A DNA stretch of 64,000 bases from Nocardia vaccinii NBRC 15922. GTDB taxonomy: Bacteria; Actinomycetota; Actinomycetes; Mycobacteriales; Mycobacteriaceae. This document shows, one piece after another, positions 15,782 through 25,333 of the stretch; position 1 is the stretch's first letter, and the number at the start of each line of letters is the position of its first letter. The DNA is taken from assembly GCF_001613305.1 (NCBI RefSeq), contig NZ_BDCC01000020.1:115184-179183 (forward strand). Reading direction: 5' to 3'. The notes beneath the pieces are model-generated. The model was given only the letters and a program-made list of their open reading frames with translations. It had not been told where the DNA came from and searched no databases. Both the position numbers and the translations under genes were made by a program.

Positions 15782-17682
15782 GCCCGGGCACGCGAGGACG
15801 TGGCCGCACCTCGTCGTCGAGCTCTCGCACGGCACGCCCGCGGCCGCGCCGGACCGCCGGGGCTCGCGGCGGGGCCGGTATGGATTCCTCCTCGCGATTA
15901 CGGTTCGGCACCGGCCGCGTCTTGATGCTGGTGGCACTGCTGGTCGTGGCGCTCCAATTGCTGTGGATTCAAACGGTTTCCGCGCCGAAGCTCTCGGCCG
16001 AGGCGGCGAACCAGCGCACCGTGCACAAGGTGGACTATGCGCTGCGCGGTTCGATCACCGATCGCAACGGCAAGGCGCTGGCCTTCACCGTCGCCACCCA
16101 GTGGCTCAGTTTCCAGCCGGTCATCGTGCGCAGGCAACTCGCCGAGGCGCACGCCAAGAGTTCGACGGCGCCCGATCCGGACAAGCGGTTGAAGGACATC
16201 GCCAAGACCATTCACGACAAGCTCGGCAAGGACGCTCTCTCGGAGCAGGATCTGCTGAGCAAGCTGAACAGCAAGGACTCGTTCGTCTACCTGGTACGGG
16301 ACGTCGATCCTCGGATCGCCACCGCGATCACCGACGAATTCCCCGAGGTCGGCAAGGAACGTCACGACAAACCTGTCTATCCCGGTGGTTCACTGGCCGC
16401 CAACGTCATCGGCGCTACCGGCTGGGACGGGCACGGGCAGATCGGACTGGAATCCGCGCTGGATTCGAGTCTGGCGGGCACCGACGGATCGCACACCTAC
16501 GATCAGGGGTCGGACGGTGCGATGATCCCCGGCAGCGAACGCAATCGCCATCCCGCGGTGAACGGTACCGACGTGCAGCTCACCCTCGACTCCGATCTGC
16601 AGTACTACGTGCAGCAGCAGGTGCAGCAGGCCAAGGACATGTCCGGTGCGCAGGACGCTTCGGTCGTGGTGCTGGACGCGCATACCGCGCAGGTTCTGGC
16701 GATGGCCAACGACAACACCTTCAACCCCGCCAAGGGCCCGCAGTTCTGGGGCTCGGCCAATCTGGGCAATCCCTCGGTCACCGACGCCTTCGAACCCGGT
16801 TCGGTGAACAAGATCGTCGATGCCTCCGCCGCCATCGAATACGGTCTGACCACGCCGGACGAGGTGCATCAGGTGCCGGGCAGCATCGAGATGGGCGGGG
16901 TCACCGTGCACGACGCCTGGTCGCACGGCGTGATGCCGTATACGACCACCGGAATCTTCGGCAAGTCCTCGAACGTCGGCACCCTGATGCTGGCCCAGAA
17001 GATCGGCGAGGACCGCTACGCGGACATGTTGAAGCGGTTCGGACTCGGTCAGCGCACCGGCGTCGGCCTGCCGGGCGAGAGCGCGGGCCGGATCCCGCCG
17101 CGCGACCAATGGTCCGGCTCGACCTTCGCGAATCTGCCCATCGGACAGGGCCTGTCGATGACGCTGCTGCAGATGACCGGGATGTACCAGGCCATCGCCA
17201 ATGACGGCGTGCGGATTCCGCCGCGCATCGTGAAATCCGAGTCCGGGCCGGGCGGCAGCCGCACCGAGGAGAAGCAGCCCGACGGTGTCCGGGTCGTGAG
17301 CGCCAAGACCGCGCAGACGCTGCGGCAGATGTTCCAGGCCATCGTGCAGAAGGACCCGATGGGGTATCAGCAGGGCACCGGTGCTCCCGCGGCGATCGCG
17401 GGTTACCAGATCGCCGGTAAGACCGGCACCGCACAGCAGATCGATCAGGCGTGCCACTGCTATTCCGAGAGCCGCTACTGGATCACGTTCGCCGGGATGG
17501 CGCCGGCGGACAATCCGCGCTACGTCATCGGTATCATGCTGGACGCTCCGGTGCGCAGCTCCGACGGCAGCGGTGGGCAGTCCGCCGCCCCGCTGTTCCA
17601 CAACATCGCGTCGTGGGCGCTGCAGCGTGACCGGGTACCGCCGTCGCCCCCGGCGAAAGAGCTTGTGCTGCAGGCGATGTGA
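15778..17682 (+). CDS. pbpB: septal peptidoglycan transpeptidase PbpB (FtsI, class B PBP)
   Basis: A 634-residue class B penicillin-binding protein. It has a basic N-terminus, one membrane anchor (about residues 46-65), a dimerisation domain with the segment LRGSITDRNGKALAF, and a C-terminal transpeptidase domain. Catalytic motifs are SVNK at 342-345 (active Ser342), SSN at 397-399 and KTG at 548-550. It cross-links septal peptidoglycan made by FtsW and is the target of beta-lactams. The GTG at 15778 overlaps the ftsL stop as GTGA. A gap of about 175 bp then separates it from murE, so transcription may be renewed there. Confidence 0.94.
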   Translation: MSPGTRGRGRTSSSSSRTARPRPRRTAGARGGAGMDSSSRLRFGTGRVLMLVALLVVALQLLWIQTVSAPKLSAEAANQRTVHKVDYALRGSITDRNGKALAFTVATQWLSFQPVIVRRQLAEAHAKSSTAPDPDKRLKDIAKTIHDKLGKDALSEQDLLSKLNSKDSFVYLVRDVDPRIATAITDEFPEVGKERHDKPVYPGGSLAANVIGATGWDGHGQIGLESALDSSLAGTDGSHTYDQGSDGAMIPGSERNRHPAVNGTDVQLTLDSDLQYYVQQQVQQAKDMSGAQDASVVVLDAHTAQVLAMANDNTFNPAKGPQFWGSANLGNPSVTDAFEPGSVNKIVDASAAIEYGLTTPDEVHQVPGSIEMGGVTVHDAWSHGVMPYTTTGIFGKSSNVGTLMLAQKIGEDRYADMLKRFGLGQRTGVGLPGESAGRIPPRDQWSGSTFANLPIGQGLSMTLLQMTGMYQAIANDGVRIPPRIVKSESGPGGSRTEEKQPDGVRVVSAKTAQTLRQMFQAIVQKDPMGYQQGTGAPAAIAGYQIAGKTGTAQQIDQACHCYSESRYWITFAGMAPADNPRYVIGIMLDAPVRSSDGSGGQSAAPLFHNIASWALQRDRVPPSPPAKELVLQAM

Positions 17683-17857
17683 ATGGCCGGGCGGTGTCGG
17701 GTCACAATGGGCGGGCCAATACCATGCACAGGGACCCACGCAATACCCAGCCGCGTTGCCCGGCTGTGATCCGGCGTCGGTACCCTGACTCGTCGATCCG
17801 AAACCCGTCCGCGGCGGATTTGCCGAGCAGAGCCGCATTGTGACTGAGAGGAGCCTC

Positions 17858-19723
17858 GTGCCCGTGCAGCCCAGCCCGCAGGTGCTGCGTCCGGCGGTGC
17901 CGCCGTCGACGGAGCTGCAGACGGTCGTCGAGCTTACGGGCGCGCGCCTTTCCGGCGCCGGCGCCGGCGAGCTCACCGGGGTGGTGATCACCGGAATCGA
18001 GCAACGCTCGAATGCGGTGCAGGCGGGCGATCTGTTCGCCGGACTGGCCGGTGCGCACGCCCACGGCGCCCGGTTCGCCGCGGACGCCGTCGAGCGCGGT
18101 GCGGTCGCGGTGCTCACCGATGCCGCCGGCGCCGAATCGATCGGCACGCTCCCGGTGCCCGTCCTGGTGCACGAGAATCCGCGCTCGGTGCTGGGTGAGC
18201 TGTCCGCGACGATCTACGGCAACCCGTCGGAGCGATTGCGGGTGCTGGGCATCACCGGCACCTCGGGCAAGACCACCACGTCCTATCTGGTCGAGGCGGG
18301 CCTGTCCGCGGCCGGACTGCGCACCGCGCTGATCGGCACCATCGAGACGCGGATCGGCGGGCCCCGCCCGAGCAGGCAGGGCTCCGACGCGCCCGGCGGG
18401 CCCGGAGGAGGCAGCCTGCGCCACCACGCAGGGCCTTCGGAAGCGACGCCATCGGAATCTGCGGAGGCAGCTTGCGTAACCACGCAGGACCCCCGCCCGG
18501 GCGGCGATTGGACACAGTTGCCCAGCGCGCTCACCACGCCCGAAGCCCCGCAGTTGCACGCGATGTTCGCGCTGATGGTCGAGCAGGGTGTGCAGGCGGT
18601 GGTGATGGAGGTGTCCAGCCACGCGCTCGCCCTGGGCCGGGTGGACGGCGTGCGGTTCGCGGTGGGCGCGTTCACGAATCTGTCCCAGGATCATCTGGAC
18701 TTCCATGCCGATTTCGAGGATTACTACGCCGCCAAGCGCAAACTGTTCGTCCCGGACACGGCGTCGGCGCAGACGCCCACCTCGCAATCCCGGTCGGTGG
18801 CCGCACAGACCTGCGTGATCTGCGTGGACGACGCCTGGGGACGCCGTCTGGCCCGCGAGGTGGGCGGGCGCGCCCCGGTGGTGACCGTGTCGACCGGCCA
18901 GGGTCCCGCGGGCGAAGGCGCCGAACCGGATTGGACCGCGGTGGCCGCGACCACGCTGGACGGCGGGGAACAGCAGTTCACCGCCGTCGGCCCGGGCGGT
19001 CGGGCCACCGATCCGGCGCATCCCGGATCCGCCGGTGCGCATCCGGTCACAGACTCGGCCGAGGTCGTGGAAGTCGGTGTGCGGCTGCGTCTTCCGGGCC
19101 GTTACAACATCGCCAACGGCCTGCTCGCGATCGCGGTGTGCGCGGCGGCCGGCGTGGACGCCCGAATCGCGGCGCGGGCGCTGGCCGAGGTCGACGTGCC
19201 GGGCCGGATGCAGCGCGTGGATCGTGGGCAGGATTTCCTGGCCGTGGTCGACTACGCGCACAAACCGGCCGCGGTCGAATCGGTCATCGCGACACTGCGT
19301 GAATATCTGAAGGGTTCGAACGGCCGGCTGGCGGTGGTCGTCGGTGCGGGCGGCGACCGTGACGCCGGTAAACGCCCGCTGATGGGCGCCACCGCCGCAC
19401 GCGGCGCGGAATTGGTGATCATCACCGACGACAATCCGCGCAGTGAGGATCCCGCGGCGATCCGCGCGGCGATCGGCGCGGGAGCGCTCGGTATGGCCGA
19501 GTCCGAACGCGGTGAGGTCACCGAGATCGGTGACCGGGCTGCGGCCATTGCCGCGGCGGTGGACTGGGCCCGGTCCGGCGACGTGGTGCTGGTGGCCGGT
19601 AAGGGGCATGAGACAGGGCAGGAGATTGCGGGTGTGAAGTATCCGTTCGATGACCGTGAGGTGCTGGCGGAGGCCCTCTGCCGGCGATCGGCGCCCGATG
19701 ACAAGGACCTGACGGTTTCATGA
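17858..19723 (+). CDS. murE: UDP-MurNAc-L-Ala-D-Glu:meso-DAP ligase MurE, with inserted segments
   Basis: Mur ligase that adds meso-diaminopimelate to the cytoplasmic cell-wall precursor. The P-loop TGTSGKTTT (about 133-141), the TTPEAP segment and the C-terminal DDNPR motif are present; the last indicates meso-DAP specificity, consistent with a type IV wall. At 621 residues it is clearly longer than usual. Residues about 168-223, between RIGG and ALTTPEAP, form an extra Gly/Pro-rich segment encoded by DNA holding two copies of a dispersed repeat. A second loose expansion occurs around residues 300-400. The frame is intact, so the enzyme is probably functional. GTG 17858 has AGAGGAG 4 nt upstream; GTG 17840 is an alternative. 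Its stop overlaps murF as ATGA. Confidence 0.92.
   Translation: MPVQPSPQVLRPAVPPSTELQTVVELTGARLSGAGAGELTGVVITGIEQRSNAVQAGDLFAGLAGAHAHGARFAADAVERGAVAVLTDAAGAESIGTLPVPVLVHENPRSVLGELSATIYGNPSERLRVLGITGTSGKTTTSYLVEAGLSAAGLRTALIGTIETRIGGPRPSRQGSDAPGGPGGGSLRHHAGPSEATPSESAEAACVTTQDPRPGGDWTQLPSALTTPEAPQLHAMFALMVEQGVQAVVMEVSSHALALGRVDGVRFAVGAFTNLSQDHLDFHADFEDYYAAKRKLFVPDTASAQTPTSQSRSVAAQTCVICVDDAWGRRLAREVGGRAPVVTVSTGQGPAGEGAEPDWTAVAATTLDGGEQQFTAVGPGGRATDPAHPGSAGAHPVTDSAEVVEVGVRLRLPGRYNIANGLLAIAVCAAAGVDARIAARALAEVDVPGRMQRVDRGQDFLAVVDYAHKPAAVESVIATLREYLKGSNGRLAVVVGAGGDRDAGKRPLMGATAARGAELVIITDDNPRSEDPAAIRAAIGAGALGMAESERGEVTEIGDRAAAIAAAVDWARSGDVVLVAGKGHETGQEIAGVKYPFDDREVLAEALCRRSAPDDKDLTVS
18407..18488 (+). 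repeat. two copies of a 26-bp dispersed repeat inside murE
   Basis: Copy A (18407-18432) and copy B (18463-18488) share the frame GGAGGCAGCyTGCG...ACCACGCAGG and match at 23 of 26 positions. Each can fold a small hairpin (CTGCG/CGCAG or TGCGT/ACGCA). A third copy lies inverted in murC at 27253-27278. Both stay in the reading frame and are translated as part of the extra MurE segment. Confidence 0.75.
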
Positions 19724-21279
19724 TCGAGATGACCCTGCGGGAGATCGCGGAGATCGTCGGCGGCACGCTGCACGATGTTCCCGACCCCGAGGTGACGGTG
19801 ACCGGCGCGGTCGAATTCGATTCGCGCCGAATCAATTCCGGCGACCTGTTCCTGGCGTTGCCGGGTGCGCGGGCCGACGGCCACGACTATGCCGCCGCCG
19901 CGGTGGCCGCCGGTGCGGTCGCGGTGCTGGCGGCGCGGCCGGTCGGCGTGCCCGCGGTCGTGGTCCGCCCGCTCGCGCGGCACGAGACCCGGGGCGGTTC
20001 GGCGTACGTGCTGACCCACGACACCGACGGCTCGGCGGCCGCGGTGCTGGCGGCGTTGGCGAAACTGGCCCGGGCCAGTGTGGATCGTTTGGCGACGGGC
20101 GGTGAGCTGACCGTCGTCGGCGTCACCGGTTCCTCCGGTAAGACCTCGACCAAGGATCTGCTGGCCCAGGTTCTGGCCCCGCTGGGGATGGTGGTCGCGC
20201 CGCCGGAGTCGTTCAACAACGAGCTCGGTTTTCCGTGGACGGCATTGCGCGCCGATTCGAACACCCGCTTCCTGGTGCTGGAGCTGTCCGCACGCGGGCC
20301 CGGACATATCAAGGCGCTCACCGAGATCGCGCCGCCGTCCATCGGCGTGGTGCTCAACGTCGGCACCGCGCATCTGGGCGAATTCGGCAGCCGCGAGGCG
20401 ATCGCCCAGGCCAAGGGCGAATTGGTGGAGGCTTTGGGCCCGTCCGGGGTGGCGGTGCTCAATGCCGACGATCCGAATGTGGCCGCCATGGCCTCGCGTA
20501 CCGTGGCGCGGGTGGTGACCGCCGGGCAGTCCGAGACCGCCGGTGTGCGGGCGCTCGACGTACAACTCGACGAGTCCGCGCGCGCCCGGTTCACGTTGCG
20601 CGCCAACGGCTCCGAGGCGGCGGTGCATCTGGGGGTGCACGGCGAGCATCAGGTCGCCAACGCGTTGTCCGCTGCCGCGGTGGCGCTGGAGTGCGGTGCG
20701 GGCATCGATACGGTCGCGCGGGCGCTGTCGAATGCGCGGGCCGCGTCCAAACACCGGATGGATGTGCGCACCCGCGCGGACGGCGTCACGGTCGTGAACG
20801 ATTCGTACAACGCCAATCCGGATTCGGTGCGCGCCGCGCTCAAGGCATTGGTGACCATGGCCCGCGCCGGTGCGCACGACGCTCCCGGCGGGAAGCGACG
20901 CAGCTGGGCAGTGCTCGGCGAAATGGCCGAGCTGGGAGCGGATTCGGTGGTCGAACACGACCGCATCGGCCGCCTGGCGGTCCGGCTGGACGTGGACCGG
21001 CTCATCGTGGTCGGGACCGGACGGCCCTCGCACGCACTGCATCAGGGCGCGGTCATGGAGGGCTCCTGGGGTGAGGAGTCGATCCTGGTCCCCGACATCG
21101 CTGCCGCACTCGAGGTGCTCGACGATGAGCTCGCGGCCGACGACGTGGTGCTGGTCAAGGCATCCAACTCCGTCGGATTGTGGGCGGTGGCAGAGCATCT
21201 CGCGCCGGGCATCGTAGCGCCCGGCGACGGTACGGAGGGCTCGGAAGTGCCTCCTGTGGACACGGAAGCGGGCCGATGA
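19720..21279 (+). CDS. murF: UDP-MurNAc-tripeptide:D-Ala-D-Ala ligase MurF
   Basis: A 519-residue Mur ligase completing the UDP-MurNAc-pentapeptide in the cytosol. The N-terminal domain begins MTLREIAEIVGGTL, with FDSRRINSGDLFLALPG typical of MurF. The ATP-binding loop is GVTGSSGKTSTKDLL. PPESFNNELGFPWT is the MurF-specific segment, and the C-terminal domain contains VVNDSYNANPDS. Starts and stops overlap on both sides (ATGA with murE, ATGA with mraY), indicating tight translational coupling. No anomalies are seen. Confidence 0.95.
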   Translation: MIEMTLREIAEIVGGTLHDVPDPEVTVTGAVEFDSRRINSGDLFLALPGARADGHDYAAAAVAAGAVAVLAARPVGVPAVVVRPLARHETRGGSAYVLTHDTDGSAAAVLAALAKLARASVDRLATGGELTVVGVTGSSGKTSTKDLLAQVLAPLGMVVAPPESFNNELGFPWTALRADSNTRFLVLELSARGPGHIKALTEIAPPSIGVVLNVGTAHLGEFGSREAIAQAKGELVEALGPSGVAVLNADDPNVAAMASRTVARVVTAGQSETAGVRALDVQLDESARARFTLRANGSEAAVHLGVHGEHQVANALSAAAVALECGAGIDTVARALSNARAASKHRMDVRTRADGVTVVNDSYNANPDSVRAALKALVTMARAGAHDAPGGKRRSWAVLGEMAELGADSVVEHDRIGRLAVRLDVDRLIVVGTGRPSHALHQGAVMEGSWGEESILVPDIAAALEVLDDELAADDVVLVKASNSVGLWAVAEHLAPGIVAPGDGTEGSEVPPVDTEAGR

Positions 21280-22352
21280 GGCAGATTCTTTTCGCGGCGG
21301 CGATCGCGCTGGCGGTGTCGATCCTGTTGACGCCGTTGCTGATCCGGATGTTCGCCAAACGCGGCTTCGGCCAGGAGATCCGGATCGACGGACCGGCCAG
21401 TCATCAGGCCAAGCGCGGCACCCCGACGATGGGCGGCGTGGCGATCCTGGCCGGACTGTGGGCCGGATACTGGGGCTCACATCTGATCGGCATCGGTTAT
21501 CGCGCCGAGGGACCGACGGTCTCGGGCCTGCTGGTGCTTGCGCTGACCACCGCACTGGGCGCGGTCGGTTTCATCGATGACTTCATCAAACTGCGCAAGG
21601 GCCGCAACCTCGGCCTCACCGCGGCGGGCAAATACATCGGACAGCTTTCCGCCGCAGTGGTGTTCGGCGTGCTCGCGCTGCAGTTCCCCGGCGCGAACAA
21701 GCAGACGCCGGCGAGCCGTCACCTGTCCTACGTCCGCGACATCACCACCGTTTCGATGGGGGTGATCATCTTCCTGGCGTTCGTCTGTCTGGTGGTGGTC
21801 GCCTGGTCCAACGCGGTGAACCTCACCGACGGTCTGGACGGCCTGGCCGCGGGCTCGATGAGCCTGGTGCTGGGCGCGTACGTGATCATCACCTTCTGGC
21901 AGTACCGCAACGCCTGCTCGGTGCACGCCGAGGCGGGCTGCTACAACGTGCGCGACCCGCTCGACCTGGCACTGGTGTGTGCCGCGGGTGCGGCCGCCTG
22001 CATCGGATTCCTGTGGTGGAACGCGGCTCCCGCGAAGATCTTCATGGGTGACACCGGCTCGTTGGCGCTGGGCGGGCTGATCGCGGGGCTGTCTCTGCTC
22101 TCGCGCACCGAACTGCTGATGATCGTGATCGGTGCGCTGTTCGTCGCCGAGACCACTTCGGTCGTCCTACAGGTCGCGGTCTACCGCACGACGCGCAACC
22201 GACTGTTCAAGATGGCGCCGTTCCACCACCACTTCGAACTCAGCAAGTGGGCCGAGACTACGGTGATCATTCGGTTCTGGTTGCTCGCGGGCATCGCGTC
22301 GGCGATCGGACTGGGCTTGTTCTACAGCGAATACCTCTCTCAGGTCGGGTAA
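21276..22352 (+). CDS. mraY: phospho-N-acetylmuramoyl-pentapeptide-transferase MraY
   Basis: A 358-residue integral membrane enzyme with ten predicted helices. It transfers phospho-MurNAc-pentapeptide to undecaprenyl (or decaprenyl) phosphate, forming lipid I. Conserved segments are HQAKRGTPTMGG, GFIDDFIKLRKGRNLGL (the DD pair), NAVNLTDGLDGLAAG, NAAPAKIFMGDTGSLALGG and MAPFHHHFELSKWAE (the HHH motif). The start at 21276 overlaps the murF stop as ATGA. murD follows after 7 nt. Confidence 0.96.
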   Translation: MRQILFAAAIALAVSILLTPLLIRMFAKRGFGQEIRIDGPASHQAKRGTPTMGGVAILAGLWAGYWGSHLIGIGYRAEGPTVSGLLVLALTTALGAVGFIDDFIKLRKGRNLGLTAAGKYIGQLSAAVVFGVLALQFPGANKQTPASRHLSYVRDITTVSMGVIIFLAFVCLVVVAWSNAVNLTDGLDGLAAGSMSLVLGAYVIITFWQYRNACSVHAEAGCYNVRDPLDLALVCAAGAAACIGFLWWNAAPAKIFMGDTGSLALGGLIAGLSLLSRTELLMIVIGALFVAETTSVVLQVAVYRTTRNRLFKMAPFHHHFELSKWAETTVIIRFWLLAGIASAIGLGLFYSEYLSQVG

Positions 22353-22359
22353 AGCAGCA

Positions 22360-23850
22360 ATGGTCGAACACACTCCGCGGGCCCTGCGATCACCGGGCCC
22401 CATGCTCGAATTCCTGCGTGGCCGTGACGTTCTGGTGGCCGGTTGGGGCATATCGGGTCGCTCCCTGATCGATCCGCTGCGCGATATCGGTGCCACCCCG
22501 GTGGTCACCGACGCCGGTGCGAAGGCGATGGCCGAGGCCGCCGAACTGGGCCTGGACACCGCCACCGGTGAGAGTCTGCTCGATCCCGGCGGGCTGGATC
22601 GCTTCGCGCTGGTGATCACGAGCCCGGGCTGGCGGCCGGACTCTCCGGTGCTGGCCACCGCGGTCGCCGAGGGCGTACCGGTCTGGGGCGACGTCGAATT
22701 CGCCTGGTGGGTCGATCAGGCGCGGCTGTACGGGCCGGTGCGTAAATGGCTTGTGATCACCGGAACCAACGGCAAGACCACCACCACCCAGATGACGCAC
22801 GCGATCCTGCGCGCGGCCGGGATCGCCAGCGTCGCCTGCGGCAATATCGGCCTGCCCATCCTGGACGCGCTGCGGCGTACGCCGGGGCCGCAGGTGCTCG
22901 CGGTGGAACTGTCCTCGTTCCAGCTGCACTGGGCGCCCTCGGTACGCCCGGAGGCGGGCGTGGTGCTGAATGTGGCCGAGGATCACCTGGATTGGCACGG
23001 CGGCCTGGACGCGTACGCGGCGGCGAAGGCGCGGGCGCTGATGGGCCGGGTCGGCGTCGTCGGCTTGGACGATCCGGTGGCCGCGGCGTTGGCGCGTCGA
23101 TCGCGGGCCCGGCGCACGCTCGGCTTCCGCGTCGGTGTCCCGGCCGACGGTGAACTCGGTGTCGTGGACGGCAAATTGCTCGATCGCGCGTTCACCAAGG
23201 CCGCCATCCTGGCCGAGGTGCGCGATATCAGCCCGCCGGGTCCGGCGGGTGTGGCCGATGCGCTGGCGGCGGCCGCGCTGACCCGATCCATCGATGTGGC
23301 ACCGCAATTCGTGAAAGAGGGCCTGCAGGAGCACAAGGTGGGCCCGCATCGGGCGGCCTCGGTGCGCGAGCTGTCGGGCGTGGAGTTCGTCGACGATTCC
23401 AAGGCCACCAATCCGCATGCGGCCCGGTCCTCGATCCAGGCGCATGCCCAGGTCGTCTGGATCGCCGGGGGACTGCTCAAGGGCGCGCACGTGGACGATC
23501 TGGTCGAAGAGGTGGCCGAACGTCTCGTCGCGGCGGTGCTGCTGGGCAAGGATGCCCCGGTCATCGCCGCGGCATTGGCGCGACACGCCCCCGATGTCCC
23601 GGTCGTCGAGCTCGGTTCGGGTGACGATGCAGGGATGGGTGCGGAACTCACGTCCGAGATCGATGGGGCGGACGCGGTCATGGCGCGGGCCGTGCGCATC
23701 GCTGCCGGATACGCCACCAGCGGTGACACGGTGTTGCTCGCCCCCGCGGCGGCGTCACTGGACATGTTCGCCGACTACACCCACCGGGGACGCAGTTTCG
23801 TCGCGGCGGTGCAGGCGCTGGACGAAGGAGATATCGGGAGCCCTCGGTGA
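22360..23850 (+). CDS. murD: UDP-N-acetylmuramoyl-L-alanine:D-glutamate ligase MurD
   Basis: A 496-residue Mur ligase adding D-glutamate. The N-terminal Rossmann segment is VLVAGWGISGRS, the P-loop ITGTNGKTTTTQMTH, followed by ELSSFQLHWAP and NVAEDHLDWHGG. The C-terminal domain has VEFVDDSKATNPHAARSS and LLAPAAASLDMFADYTHRG, both typical of MurD. ATG 22360 lies 7 nt after the mraY stop. The stop at 23848-23850 overlaps the GTG of a 23-codon mini-ORF that bridges to ftsW. Confidence 0.95.
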   Translation: MVEHTPRALRSPGPMLEFLRGRDVLVAGWGISGRSLIDPLRDIGATPVVTDAGAKAMAEAAELGLDTATGESLLDPGGLDRFALVITSPGWRPDSPVLATAVAEGVPVWGDVEFAWWVDQARLYGPVRKWLVITGTNGKTTTTQMTHAILRAAGIASVACGNIGLPILDALRRTPGPQVLAVELSSFQLHWAPSVRPEAGVVLNVAEDHLDWHGGLDAYAAAKARALMGRVGVVGLDDPVAAALARRSRARRTLGFRVGVPADGELGVVDGKLLDRAFTKAAILAEVRDISPPGPAGVADALAAAALTRSIDVAPQFVKEGLQEHKVGPHRAASVRELSGVEFVDDSKATNPHAARSSIQAHAQVVWIAGGLLKGAHVDDLVEEVAERLVAAVLLGKDAPVIAAALARHAPDVPVVELGSGDDAGMGAELTSEIDGADAVMARAVRIAAGYATSGDTVLLAPAAASLDMFADYTHRGRSFVAAVQALDEGDIGSPR

Positions 23851-23918
23851 CCGGGCGTGGCGAGGCGGCGATCCGCGCGGCGGGCCCAGGGCTCGCCGCG
23901 CCGCGGGAGGGCCGATGA
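23847..23918 (+). CDS. 23-codon coupling mini-ORF between murD and ftsW
   Basis: A GTG overlapping the murD stop (GTGA, 23847-23850) opens a frame of 23 codons rich in Gly, Ala and Arg. Its TGA (23916-23918) overlaps the ftsW ATG (ATGA, 23915-23918). The frame differs from ftsW. The GGGAGG used by ftsW is inside it (23905-23910). Whether a peptide is made is unknown; a plausible role is to carry terminating ribosomes from murD to ftsW. It could also be chance in GC-rich sequence. Confidence 0.4.
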   Translation: MTGRGEAAIRAAGPGLAAPREGR

Positions 23919-25333
23919 CCAAGGCGCGCAAGGGTTCGGGTACGTGGTTCGGTGCCTGGCTGGCGCGTCCGCTCGCCTCGTTCCACCTGGTCGTCACGAT
24001 CGCCACCCTGCTCACCGTGCTGGGTCTGGTGATGGTGCTCTCGGCGTCGAGCGTGGAATCGTACGCCGACGACGGATCGGCCTATTCGCTGTTCATCCAG
24101 CAGCTCATGTTCGCCGTGCTGGGTGCGGTGCTGTTCTATCTCGCGTTGCGAATTCCCTTCCGCACCTTGCGCGGACTGTCCTTTCCGCTGTTCGCGGTGT
24201 CGGTGCTGGCGCTGGTCCTGGTGCTGATTCCGGGCATCGGCACGCAGGCGCAGGGTTCGCGGCGCTGGTTCGATATCGGCTTCATCCACGTGCAGCCCTC
24301 CGAAATCGTCAAGGTGACCCTGATCGTCTGGGGCGCGCATCTGCTGGCCACGCGTCGCGCGGAGAACGCCGGGTACAAAGAGATTCTGATGCCGCTGGTT
24401 CCGGCGGGGCTGCTGTGCTGTCTGTTGATCGTGCTGGAGCCGAACCTGTCGACCACGATCGCGGTGGGCATCATCCTGGTGGCGTTGCTGTGGTTCGGCG
24501 GGCTGCCGGTGCGGTTGTTCGTCGCGATCGGCGCCTCCGGTGTGATGGCGGCGCTGGTGCTGGCGATGACGGCGGGATACCGCTCGGATCGCATGCGCGC
24601 GTTCTTCAACCCCGGTGACGATCCACAGGGGATCGGCTATCAGGCGCGTCAGGCGATGTTCTCCCTGGCCGACGGCGGGATCTGGGGCCGCGGCCTCGGG
24701 CAGAGCCGGGCCAAGTGGAGTTATCTGCCCAACGCGCACAACGACTTCATCTTCGCCATCATCGGCGAGGAACTCGGCTTCCTCGGCTGCGCCCTGGTAC
24801 TCGGCCTGTTCGCGCTGTTCGTCTACACCGGCCTGCGGATCGCGAGCCGTTCGGCGGATCCGTTCCTGCGGCTGCTGGTCGCCACCGCGACGACCTGGAT
24901 CACGGGCCAGGCACTGATCAACATCGGTTATGTGGTGGGTCTGCTGCCGGTGACCGGCCTGCAGCTGCCGCTGGTCTCGGCGGGCGGTTCCTCGCTGGCG
25001 ATCACGCTGCTGATGTTCGGCATCATCGCCAGCGCAGCACGCCACGAGCCCGAGGCCGTCGCGGCCCTGCACGCCGGACAGGACGGCCGGTTCAGCCGTC
25101 TGCTGCGGCTGCCGAAGCCCGAGATGTATCCGCCCTCGCGCAACGCGGCGGCGCGCACTCGCGGCGGATCCCGGCCCTCGGCGTCGCGGCGCGAATTGCC
25201 ACCGGCCCGTCGACGGGTAGATTCGGATTCCGCACGGCGCGAACGCCGCGGCACCGCGTCGTTGCGGACCACGCGGGCCTGGGAGCCCAGCTATCGGACG
25301 ACACATGCGAGAGAACGGGGTAAGTCCAGGTGA
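23915..25333 (+). CDS. ftsW: septal lipid II polymerase FtsW (SEDS family)
   Basis: A 472-residue SEDS glycosyltransferase with ten membrane helices. It polymerises lipid II at the septum together with PbpB. Family segments include GLVMVLSASSVESY (helix 1), GSRRWFDIGFIHVQPSEIVKV, VLEPNLSTTIAV, YRSDRMRAFFNPGDDPQGIGYQ, FIFAIIGEELGFLG (including the catalytic-loop region) and LPLVSAGGSSL. A cytoplasmic, very Arg-rich tail of about 90 residues follows. ATG 23915 has GGGAGG 4 nt upstream; the frame is open further back, but this start is best supported. The end overlaps murG as GTGA. Confidence 0.94.
   Translation: MTKARKGSGTWFGAWLARPLASFHLVVTIATLLTVLGLVMVLSASSVESYADDGSAYSLFIQQLMFAVLGAVLFYLALRIPFRTLRGLSFPLFAVSVLALVLVLIPGIGTQAQGSRRWFDIGFIHVQPSEIVKVTLIVWGAHLLATRRAENAGYKEILMPLVPAGLLCCLLIVLEPNLSTTIAVGIILVALLWFGGLPVRLFVAIGASGVMAALVLAMTAGYRSDRMRAFFNPGDDPQGIGYQARQAMFSLADGGIWGRGLGQSRAKWSYLPNAHNDFIFAIIGEELGFLGCALVLGLFALFVYTGLRIASRSADPFLRLLVATATTWITGQALINIGYVVGLLPVTGLQLPLVSAGGSSLAITLLMFGIIASAARHEPEAVAALHAGQDGRFSRLLRLPKPEMYPPSRNAAARTRGGSRPSASRRELPPARRRVDSDSARRERRGTASLRTTRAWEPSYRTTHARERGKSR

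Noticed and set aside
18350..18530. Frameshift or pseudogene in murE caused by the repeat segment
   Set aside because: The frame is open throughout and both flanking family motifs are intact.
19252..21555. 767-codon minus-strand frame opposite murE and murF
   Set aside because: Shadow frame rich in Arg, His and Gly; plus strand carries two Mur ligases.
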